From positions 185,001-249,000 of the forward strand of contig CP060419.1 of assembly GCA_025232375.1 (NCBI GenBank): a DNA stretch of 64,000 nucleotides, given 5' to 3'. Numbering within the stretch: the stretch's first letter is position 1; the number at the start of each line of letters is the position of its first letter. The notes below the pieces were generated by a model. It ran no database searches and had not been told where the DNA came from. It saw only the letters and a program-made list of their open reading frames with translations. Source of the DNA: Pseudoxanthomonas sp. NC8. Its GTDB lineage: Bacteria; Pseudomonadota; Gammaproteobacteria; Xanthomonadales; Xanthomonadaceae. Shown in pieces: positions 56,382-64,000 of the stretch. The position numbers were made by a program, and so were the translations under genes.

Positions 56382-57778
56382 CTACCGGTGCCCGGGGTAA
56401 GGCGTGCCCAGCCAGTCACCGGCGATGGCCGCGGCCTGCACCCGCAGCTCCGGTACCGCGATGCTTTCCAGGCTTCGCCGATGCGCAGGCTTCCGATCAC
56501 GCGCAGGTCGTCCTGCGCGTGGCCCCGTGCATCGAACAGGCGTCCGTCCGCATCGCTGGTAAGGCCGATGCCGTGGGCACCGGGGCGCGCGTGGCCGTCG
56601 CCGAGCAGCTGTTCCAGCAGCGGATTGCGCATGGCTGGACACGCAGCTCCACGCCGGTGGCGTTGATCACGTGTTCGACGTCGAGTGCAAGCGTGCGGCA
56701 CTCGCGGGTGCGCGCGATGAGCTGTACGCAGCGTTGCCCGGCCACGGCCATGTCCAGCCGCGCACGGTGCATGTGCAGCTGGCCGCTGTCGAGCAGGTTC
56801 CCGAGCACGGCCTGCACGGATGGTGCGATGCGGTGCCGGTGGATGTCCCAGTAGCGGACGGCGTGGCGCAGGAAGCGGCGCTGCTCGACCGCGCCCAGCG
56901 AACGCCACAGCGCCTGCACCTGCGGGCGCAGCGCTTCCATCACCGCCTGCCAGGGCAGGCCGCCGCGGGCGGCGTCGCGTGCCTGTCGCCGCAGCCGGCG
57001 CAGGCGCGCGCGGATGCCGAGCGGATGCAGTGCCTCGACCTGCAGGGCGCCGTCGACCCGGTGTTCCGGGCTGTGCGCCAGCGGCAGCAGCGCGTGCCGT
57101 GACAGCAGGTGGATGCGCGCACGATGGCCGTTGGCGGCGAGGGTCATCACCGCATCGACCATGCTCAGTCCGGTGCCGACGATGCACACCTCCGCGCCCG
57201 GATCGATCGCGGCGACGCCGGCGTAGTCTGGGCAGGCGTCGAGCAGGCGCGGCCGGCCTAGGCCACGGGCGCCGCGCGCGGGCAGCGGCCGCGGGGCATT
57301 GCCGACGGCCAGCAGCACGCGTCGCGCTGCGGCCCGTCCCTGCGCCCCGTGCAGCGTCCAGCCCTCGTCCTCGCCCTCGCGCTGCAGCGTATCGATCCGC
57401 GCGGGGAAAATGACCAGCCGCGCCGGGCTGGCTTCGCGCGCCTGCTGCAGCCGCCGGCGCAGGTAATGCGCATACTCGCGCCGCGGCGCGTAGCTGCGTG
57501 CCAGCGCTTCCGGCGCACCGTCCCGGTAGCCGGGCCGCGTCGCGAGCCAGTCGAGGAAATCGCCCGGCCGATCCGGCAGCGCGCTCATCCGCCCGGTGGG
57601 GACGTTGAGCAGGTGCTCGGGCTGCGTGGTGGCGTAGGCCACGCCTTCGCCCGTTCGCGGGGCCGGCTCGAACAGCGCGATCCGCAGGGGGCGCGCGCGC
57701 CTGGCGCAGGCACTGCAGTGCGGCCAGCGTGCCGGCGGCGCCGCCGCCGACGATGGCGATGTCGTAGCAAGGCTGCAT
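56382..57778 (-). CDS. FAD/NAD(P)-binding protein (NAD_binding_9 type)
   Basis: About 465 residues. The dinucleotide-binding N-terminus is [17 protein letters not shown], followed by the subgroup signature [20 protein letters not shown] and a second nucleotide site [18 protein letters not shown], plus VINATGVEL. Three frame changes (near 57690, 56630 and 56475). Such proteins are predicted FAD-dependent oxidoreductases of unknown substrate. Convergent with gntK. Confidence 0.82.
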
Positions 57779-57816
57779 GGCGTCGATTCTACCCGGAGGC
57801 CATCGGCGCGCCGTCG

Positions 57817-59228
57817 TCACATGAACGAATCGGCCAGCCGCGACAGGCCTCCAGGCTGCGCCGCCATACTGGCCGCTGCCGCCATCGTTCCAGCGTCACC
57901 ATCTCCGAATGGGCCAGGTAGTCGGCCTCGATCTCGTGCATGCGCGCCACCACCGCCGGGTCGTAGCAGAGCAGCCCGATCTCGGCATTGAGCGCGAAGG
58001 AACGGATGTCCAGGTTGATCGAGCTGACCAGCGCGACCGCGTCGTCCACGCTCAGGTGCTTGGCGTGCATGAAGTGCGGCTGATACAGCGCGATCCGGAC
58101 CCCGGCCAGGAGCAGTTCCTCGTAGTAGGACTGCTGTGCCAGCAGCAGCACGCGCTTGTTATTGGTCGCCGACAGGATCAGCTGCACGTCCACGCCCGAC
58201 AGGGCGGCGATGCGCAGCGCGCTCATCGTCGCGTCGTCGGGTACGAAGTAGGGCGTGGTCAGCACCAGCCGGTGCTGGGCCAGGTGGATCAGCGAGGTGA
58301 CCGTCTCGCCGGCGTTGCCGAACGGATAGGCCGGGCCGCTGGGCAGCAGCTGCGCGGCCACGTCTTCGTCGTGCACCGGACGCACCGGCGAGACCGCGAG
58401 CATCTCCCCGGTCTCCAGGTACCAGTCGCTGGCGAACACCGCCTCCATGTGCGAGACGATGGGCCCGCGCGCGCGCGACCAGTTCGCGGTTCGGATGGCC
58501 GGGCACGAACACCGCATCGGCGAGGTTCTGCGAACCGACGTAGCCGACGTGGTCGTCGATCACCGCGACCTTGCGGTGGTTGCGCAGGTCCATGCGACTG
58601 CTGCGGCGCCAGCGCAGGCCGCCGGGCATCATCCGGTGGACCTCGACGCCGGCCGCGCGCAGCCGCCGGGCGAAGCGCCGGTAACCGAGCTTGGCGCCGA
58701 CCGCGTCGAGCAGGACACGGCAGCGCACCCCGCGCCCGGCCGCGCGCACCGGGGCATCGGCGACGGCCGCGCCGACCGCGTCGTCGTACATCAGGTAGTA
58801 GAGCAGGTGCACGCGTTCGCGCGCCGTATCGATGTCGGCGATGAGCGCGGCGATGGACCCGTCGTAGTCGTCGAGCAACTCGACCGCATTGCCGCGCACG
58901 GCCATGAAGTCGCCCATCCGCTCCACCAGCGGCACGGTTTCGGCGGCCGGGCCGGTGGCCGGCGGCTGCCAGCGCAGCGCGCGCTGCGGCGCCTGGCCCT
59001 TGCGGATGGCCTGTGACGCATAGTCCTGGCGCTGGCGCCGCTGCTTCGACAGCCATGCTGGCCCAGCAGCAGGTACAGCGGCAGGCCGAGCATCGGCAGG
59101 AAGAACACCAGCAGCAGCCAGCTGCGCGCGGCGGCCGGGACCGAACGGCTCGGGATCCACCACAGCGCGGCCAGCCGGATCGTCCAGTCCAGCGCAAGCA
59201 GCACGGTGCCCAGCGTCCAGTAGCTCAT
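57817..59228 (-). CDS. cls: Cardiolipin synthase (phospholipase D superfamily)
   Basis: Inner-membrane enzyme of about 470 residues that makes cardiolipin. Two N-terminal helices (LGTVLLALDWTIRLAALWW, WLLLVFFLPMLGLPLYLLLG) and two HKD motifs, HRKVAVIDDHVGYVGSQN and HAKHLSVDDAVALVSSIN. It ends RLADSFM at 57817. Frame breaks near 59058, 58480 and 57855 (CCTGG). The start ATG at 59228 (MSYWTLG) is standard for the family. Confidence 0.92.
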
Positions 59229-59289
59229 CGGCGCGATCCGTTCCGCGGGGAATGGGTCGATTCTGCTGGGCCGGGGCGCCACAACGCAA

Positions 59290-59313
59290 AAAGCCCGCCG
59301 GGAGGCGGGCTTT
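59290..59313 (-). terminator. Rho-independent terminator after rpmG
   Basis: On the minus strand AAAGCCCGCC / GGCGGGCTTT with a TCCC loop and a T run. It lies 40 bp beyond the rpmG stop. Confidence 0.85.
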
Positions 59314-59352
59314 GCGGAACATCCGTCCGGGACGGGCCCGGGCGCGGAAGGC

Positions 59353-59517
59353 TTACTTGATCTTGCCTTCCTTGTAGATCACGTGCTTGCGGATGGTGGG
59401 ATCGTACTTCTTGATCTCCATCTTGTTCGGCGTGTTCTTCTTGTTCTTGTCGGTGGTGTAGAAGTGGCCGGTGCCGGCCGAGGAGATCAGGCGGATCTTG
59501 TCGCGCTTGGAAGCCAT
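59353..59517 (-). CDS. rpmG: Ribosomal protein bL33
   Basis: Intact 54-residue 50S subunit protein. Sequence [20 protein letters not shown] followed by [20 protein letters not shown] is the Cys-free form of bL33. It follows rpmB by 13 bp and ends before a strong terminator, the normal rpmB-rpmG operon. Confidence 0.97.
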   Translation of the reverse strand: MASKRDKIRLISSAGTGHFYTTDKNKKNTPNKMEIKKYDPTIRKHVIYKEGKIK

Positions 59518-59530
59518 GGTCGATTACTCC

Positions 59531-59767
59531 TCAGATCTTCTCGCCGCGCGCGCGCAGCTCGGCCAGGACGGCGTCGATGCCGTTCTTGTCGATGGTGCGC
59601 AGGGCAGCGGTGGAAACACGCAGCTTCACCCAACGGTTCTCCGAGGCCACCCAGAAGCGGCGCTCGTGCAGGTTGGGGAGGAAACGGCGGCGGGTTTTGT
59701 TGTTGGCGTGCGAGACGTTGTTGCCGCTCTGCACGCTCTTGCCGGTAACTTGGCAAACGCGGGACAT
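59531..59767 (-). CDS. rpmB: Ribosomal protein bL28
   Basis: Intact 78-residue 50S subunit protein: [20 protein letters not shown], then [20 protein letters not shown], and [20 protein letters not shown]. First gene of the rpmB-rpmG unit. The 248 bp upstream (59768-60015) hold no further gene that I can support and probably contain its promoter. Confidence 0.97.
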   Translation of the reverse strand: MSRVCQVTGKSVQSGNNVSHANNKTRRRFLPNLHERRFWVASENRWVKLRVSTAALRTIDKNGIDAVLAELRARGEKI

Positions 59768-60015
59768 ACGCACCTCGAAAGGTCTGGTGTCGCCCATAGC
59801 CCGGGAGACGGCGGCCCCGCGGCTGGCTCCGTGCCTGGAACAGGCGGAGGTCGGCCGTACGCGATGCGGGAAGGAATTCGACTGCCGTGGCGGCCCCGGA
59901 TCGCGCTCCCGGGCCACCGATCCGGACAGGCCGGACGCAGCGAGCCGCGCATTATGCATGGCCAAGTGGCTGATTGCAACCGGGAAGTTCCCGGCGGGCC
60001 GGAAGGCCTGCCGGG

Positions 60016-60362
60016 CTAGTGGGCGGCGCGGTCGCGGCGCCAGCCGCGGTGGCGGATGTCCAGGCCAGGTTGTAGAGGGCGACGAAGGTCGGGAACAGGT
60101 TCTGCAGCACCCCCACCGAGTCCTGCTTGGCCGAGAACAGGAAGTAGCTCAGGGTCATCACGCTGCCCAGCACGCTCATGTACCAGAACAGGCGCGGGAT
60201 CACCGGCTTGCCGGCCTGGCGGGTGGCGATGAACTGGACCAGCCAGCGGCCGCCGAACATCAGCGCGCCGGTGTAGCCGATCAGCTTCCAGCCGGTGACA
60301 TGCAGGCCGGTCCAGAACAGTAAGGTCAGCGGCTGGTCGAGCCAGTGCAGTTCGGTGCCCAT
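60016..60362 (-). CDS. LAB_N (lipid A biosynthesis N-terminal) domain membrane protein
   Basis: About 115 residues with three hydrophobic helices; the segment [27 protein letters not shown] and the [15 protein letters not shown] motif define the LAB_N family. One break near 60063 at CCTGG moves the frame to the end [14 protein letters not shown]. Its ATG overlaps the stop of the GT2 gene. LAB_N proteins are frequently encoded with polyprenyl-phosphate glycosyltransferases. Confidence 0.85.
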
Positions 60363-61100
60363 CAGCGCTCCTCCACCGCGGTGCGGCGACTGCGGGTAAT
60401 CAGTAAGGCCACGCCGCGCAGGTCGCGGATCCCGACCAGGGCGCGGTTGAGGTTGTTGTACTTGGACACGCCCGCGGTGCGGTGGCGGTGGTTGACCGGC
60501 ACGCTGACCGTCTTCCAGCCCGCGCGCTGGACCAGCGCCGGCAGGTAGCGGTGCATGTGGTCGAAGTAGGGCAGGTCGAGGAACACGTCCCGCTCGAACA
60601 GTTTGATGCCGCAACCGGTGTCGGGGGTGTCGTCGCGCAGCATCCGCGCGCGGATCCGGTTGGCCCAGCGGCTCGCCCAGCGCTTGGAGCCCGAGTCCTG
60701 CCGGTCCACCCGCCAGCCGGCGAACAGCTTCACTTCCGGCCCGGCGGCGTCGCGTGCGGCGAGCAGTTTCGGGATGTCGGCCGGGTCGTTCTGGCCGTCG
60801 CCGTCGAGGGTGGCGATCCAGCTGCCGCGCGCCGCCTTCACCCCGTTGCGCACGGCGGTGCTCTGGCCGCTCTGGCTGACGTGGTGCAGCACCCGCAGTT
60901 CCGGCACCTGTGCCTTCAGTGCCTGCAGCACCCCCAGCGAGTCGTCGCGCGAGTGGTCATCGACGTAGACGATCTCGAAGGCCACCTGCCTTGGTTGAAG
61001 CGGGGCCGCGCAGCGCGGCGACGATCTCGCCGACCAGGGGTGGGATGTTGTCGCGTTCGTTGAAGACGGGGACGACGACGGAAAGCTCGGGTGGGGTCAT
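60362..61100 (-). CDS. Glycosyltransferase family 2 (polyprenyl-phosphate sugar transferase type)
   Basis: About 246 residues. Start MTPPELSVVVPVFNERDNIP; motifs IVYVDDHSRDDSL, ATLDGDGQNDPADIP (DxD) and the later DTGCGIKLFERDVFLDLPYF match the dolichyl-phosphate-mannose synthase / ArnC-like group without C-terminal membrane helices. One break near 60990 (CCTTGG). Overlaps the LAB_N gene, and follows an epimerase gene, so the three are a likely operon for sugar modification of an envelope lipid. Confidence 0.9.
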
Positions 61101-61134
61101 GGCACCGTTCGCTGGGGGAGGGAAGGAGAAGCGG

Positions 61135-62108
61135 TCAGGCCGCGTCGCCGAAGTAGTCGCGGCACCAGTGCACCACCGGCGGCAGGCCCGATTCGATCGG
61201 CGTGCGCGGCTCGAAGCCGAACGCCGCGCGCGCGCGCGCGGTGTCGGCCATCGTCTCGACCATGTCGCCGGGCTGCATCGGCCGGTACAGCTTCTGCGCG
61301 GCCCGGCCTGCGGCCTGTTCGACCACCGCGATGAAGCGTTCGAGCTCGACCGGGGTGTGGTTGCCGAGGTTGAACACCCGGTGCGGCACGGCGTCCCCGC
61401 CCGCCGGCAGGTCGAGCGCGCCGAGGATGCCGGCCACGATGTCGGAAACATGTGTGAAATCGCGGCGCATGCGACCGTGGTTGAACACCTCGATCGGCCG
61501 TCCGGCCAGCACCGCGCGCGAGAACAGCAGCGGCGCCATGTCCGGCCGGCCCCATGGGCCGTACACGGTGAAGAAGCGCAGTCCGGTGGCATGCAGCCCG
61601 TACAGCTGGGCATAGGTGTAGGCCATCAGCTCGTTGGCCGCCTTGGTCGCCGCGTACAGCGAGCGCGGCCGGTCGATGCGCTGGTCCTCGGAGAACGGCG
61701 GGGTGGCCGAATCGCCGTACACCGAGCTGCTCGATGCATAGACCAGGTGGCCGACGCCACGATGCCGGCACAGTTCCAGCACGTTGACGAAGCCGTCCAG
61801 GTTGCTGGCGACGTAGGCGTGCGGGTTCTGCAGCGAATAGCGCACCCCGGCCTGCGCGGCGAGGTGGACGACGCGGTCCGGCCGCACCTCGTCGAACAAT
61901 GCGGTAAGGCCGTCGCGGTCGACCAGCAGGTCCGGGGGCGGATGTCGATGCCCGGACACAGTGCCACGACCCGGTCGCGCTTGAGCTGCGGGTCGTAGTA
62001 GTCGTTGTAGCTGTCGAGGCCGACGACCCGTTCGCCGCGCGCGGCAAGGGCCCGGCAGTAGGTATAGGCGCCGATGAAACCGGCGGCGCCGGTGACGAGC
62101 ACGGTCAT
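61135..62108 (-). CDS. NAD-dependent epimerase, UDP-glucuronate 4-epimerase type
   Basis: Extended SDR enzyme of about 325 residues. NAD site VTGAAGFIGAY; VHLAAQAGVRYSLQNPHAYV; catalytic YAATKAANELMAY (YxxxK); FFTVYGPWGRPDMA is typical of UDP-glucuronate epimerases. One break near 61935. It is 34 bp upstream of the GT2 gene on the same strand. Confidence 0.9.
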
Positions 62109-62274
62109 GGGAAGGCCCGGGTCAACTGGGCGGCATTGTCGCAAGCACGCGGTGAACAGGGAAACCGCATCGCCGCCGGTCGGCGTCCCGGGCCCGGCTC
62201 CGTGGAGGCGACGGCGCCGTCGCCGGCGTCGCGTGGTCCGGAGTGCGTCGCCCGGGCTGGTGCAGCCGGGCGCG

Positions 62275-63191
62275 TCAGTCCTGGCGCGGACGCAGCCGTT
62301 CCAGCACGCCGTCCAGCGTGTCCAGGTCGGTGTAGTGGATCACCAGCTTGCCCTTGCCGCCCTTGCCGTGGGCAATGGCGACCCTGGTGCCCAGCGACTC
62401 GGACAGCTCGGTCTCCAGCGAGGCGATGTCGGGCTGCTGCGCGCGCGCGCGGCGGCGGCCTTGCGGCTGGCCTTGGCCGGTCACCGGCACCTTGCCGGCG
62501 GCGAACTGCTGGGCGCGGTGCTCGACCTCGCGCACCGACCAGCCGTTCTCGGCGGCCTCGTAGGCCAGCTTGCTGGCCAGTTCCGGCGAAAGGGTCAGCA
62601 GTGCGCGGGCATGGCCCATTTCCAGCCGGCGCGACTCGAGCAGGGCACGGATCGCCGGCGGCAGGTCGAGCAGGCGCAGCAGGTTGGACACCGCCGCGCG
62701 CGAGCGCCCGACCGCGGCCGCGGCCTCGGCATGGGTCAGCGAGAATTCGTCGATCAGCCGCTGCAGCGCCTGCGCTTCTTCCAGCGGGTTGAGGTCCTCG
62801 CGCTGGATGTTCTCGATCAGCGCCATGGCGATGACCGTGCGGTCGTCCAGCGCGCGCAGGACCACCGGCACTTCGCTCAGGCCGGCCAGCTGCGAGGCGC
62901 GCCAGCGGCGCTCGCCGGCGACGATCTCGTACTGCCCGGGTGCCAGTTCGCGCACCACGATCGGCTGGATCACGCCCTGCGCCTGGATCGAGGCGGACAG
63001 CTCCTCGAGCTTGGCCGGGTCCATGTCGCGGCGCGGCTGGTACTTGCCCGGCTGCAGCTGGGCCACCGGCAGGGTGCGCAGCACGTCCCCGGCTGTGGCT
63101 GCTCGACCTGGGCCGGCGAGGTCGCTGCGCCCTTGGGGCCCAGCAGCGCATCGAGTCCGCGGCCGAGGCCGCGCTTCTTCGCCGTACTCAT
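62275..63191 (-). CDS. parB: Chromosome partitioning protein ParB
   Basis: CTPase clamp that loads at parS and organises the origin region. N-terminus MSTAKKRGLGRGLDALLG; the ParB/Srx domain holds YEIVAGERRWRASQLAG (GERRxR box) and ALIENIQREDLNPLEEA; the helix-turn-helix has LTHAEAAAAVGRSRAAVSNL. One break near 63090. The ATG overlaps the parA stop (TGATG). No parS-like 16-mer was noticed nearby by eye. Confidence 0.95.
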
Positions 63192-63993
63192 CAGGCGACC
63201 TCCGCCGGACGCGGGCGGACCGCGCGATCGCGTTCGACCTGGCGGCGGATCACCTCGCCGGCTAAGGCTGGCAGAGGCCACGCCGCCGCGCGAGGCCGCG
63301 TCGTAGCCGACGATGCTCTGGCCATGGCTGGGCGCCTCGGTAAGGCGCACGTTGCGCGGCACGATGGTGCGGAACACGCGGTCGCCGAAGTGCCCGGTCA
63401 GTTCGGCCGATACCGCGTTGGTAAGGTTGTTGCGCACGTCGAACATGGTCCGCAGCACCCCTTCGATCTCCAGCGCCGGGTTCAGCCGCTGGCGCAGCGC
63501 CTCGATGGTTTCCACCAGCGCGCTCAGGCCTTCCAGCGCGTAGTACTCGCACTGCATCGGCACGATCCGAGTCGGCCGCGGTCAGTGCGTTGAGGGTCAG
63601 CAGCGACAGCGCCGGCGGGCAGTCGATGATGATGAAGTCGTAGTCGTCGCGCAGCGGTTCCAGCGCGACCTTCAGCTTCTGCTCGCGGCCGTCGACGTCC
63701 ATCAGCTGGATCTCGGCGGCGGTCAGGTCGATGTTGCCCGGCAGCAGGTCGAAGCCCTCGGCGGTGGTCACCGTGATCGAGCGCGCGTCGCGCTCGCCCA
63801 GCAGCACGTCGCAGGTCGAAGCTTCCAGCTCGCGCTTGTCCACGCCGCTGCCCATGGTCGCGTTGCCCTGCGCATCCAGGTCCACCAGCAGCACGCGCTT
63901 GGGCGCGCGCGCCAGCGCGGCGGCCAGGTTGACCGCCGTGGTGGTCTTGCCCACGCCTCCCTTCTGGTTGGCGACGGCGATGATGCGGGCCAT
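63191..63993 (-). CDS. parA: Chromosome partitioning ATPase ParA
   Basis: Walker-type DNA-binding ATPase that positions ParB-parS complexes. The deviant Walker A is QKGGVGKTTTAVNLA, Walker A' LLVDLDAQGNATMG and Walker B FIIIDCPPALSLLT, and NVRLTEAPSHGQSI is in the C-terminal part. Frame breaks near 63568 and 63265. The start ATG is at 63993, 7 bp from the window edge. The upstream neighbour is outside the window. Confidence 0.95.
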
Positions 63994-64000
63994 GCGGGAG

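Noticed and set aside
62275..63993. A parS site near parAB
   Set aside because: I looked for a GTTTCACGTGAAAC-like 14-16-mer near the genes and saw none; a genome-wide search would be needed.

Overview
The window is GC-rich, densely coding chromosomal DNA from a gammaproteobacterium, most likely of the family Xanthomonadaceae (Lysobacteraceae; Lysobacter, Luteimonas, Pseudoxanthomonas or Xanthomonas relatives). The family is inferred from the gene set: a copLAB-type copper cluster, an ECF sigma factor paired with a TPR-bearing Ser/Thr kinase, a GH94 enzyme of the cellobionic acid phosphorylase type beside gluconokinase, and ordinary housekeeping genes (rdgC, ttcA, plsB, pyrF, rep, tdk, opgD, mutM, dtd, rpoD, rpmB, rpmG, parA, parB). 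I saw no rRNA, insertion sequence, prophage or CRISPR array.

A caution applies to every gene. Many obviously essential genes are split between frames. rpoD alone needs five frame changes, and plsB, rep, parA and parB are also broken. Where the expected codons can be reconstructed, most breaks lie at or beside CCAGG or CCTGG sites, often with the middle base doubled (CCAAGG, CCTTGG) or rewritten (CTAAGG, GTAAGG, CTAGG). I read these as consensus sequencing errors at methylated CCWGG sites, not as pseudogenes. Each broken gene is therefore annotated as one locus spanning the reconstructed reading frame.

Layout. 1-9.5 kb: M28 peptidase lipoprotein (partial), VNG-repeat secreted protein, EnvC and an S41 protease, DUF1820 protein, rhomboid, FadL porin, SMP-30-like lipoprotein, zinc-peptidase-like protein. 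10-25 kb: rdgC, ttcA, plsB with an upstream lipoprotein, pyrF with an acid phosphatase, rep-GNAT-DinB operon, tdk, opgD. 25-37 kb: Ser/Thr kinase and its ECF sigma factor, mutM with an ABC ATPase, fatty acid desaturase, EF-hand protein, a divergent pair of surface-polymer transferases, two bacterial-PH membrane proteins, an LpxL-type acyltransferase. 37-44 kb: dtd, rpoD, an unrecognised lipoprotein, a tRNA-Ile(CAU) interrupted by a group I intron, and a SulP transporter. 44-52 kb: glycine-zipper lipoprotein, copL-copA-copB, and a very large SLC5/PAS/histidine kinase/receiver hybrid sensor. 52-56 kb: an operon whose transporter, GH94 phosphorylase and gluconokinase form a plausible complete route for cellobionate, preceded by a LacI-type palindrome. 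56-64 kb: FAD protein, cardiolipin synthase, rpmB-rpmG, an epimerase/GT2/LAB_N cluster, and parA-parB.

The most notable element is the self-splicing-type intron in tRNA-Ile(CAU) at 41.5-41.8 kb, with P2, P4, P6, P7 and a GAAA-capped P9 readable directly. Next are the cellobionate operon, the transporter-fused hybrid kinase and the lipoprotein of unknown function between rpoD and the tRNA.
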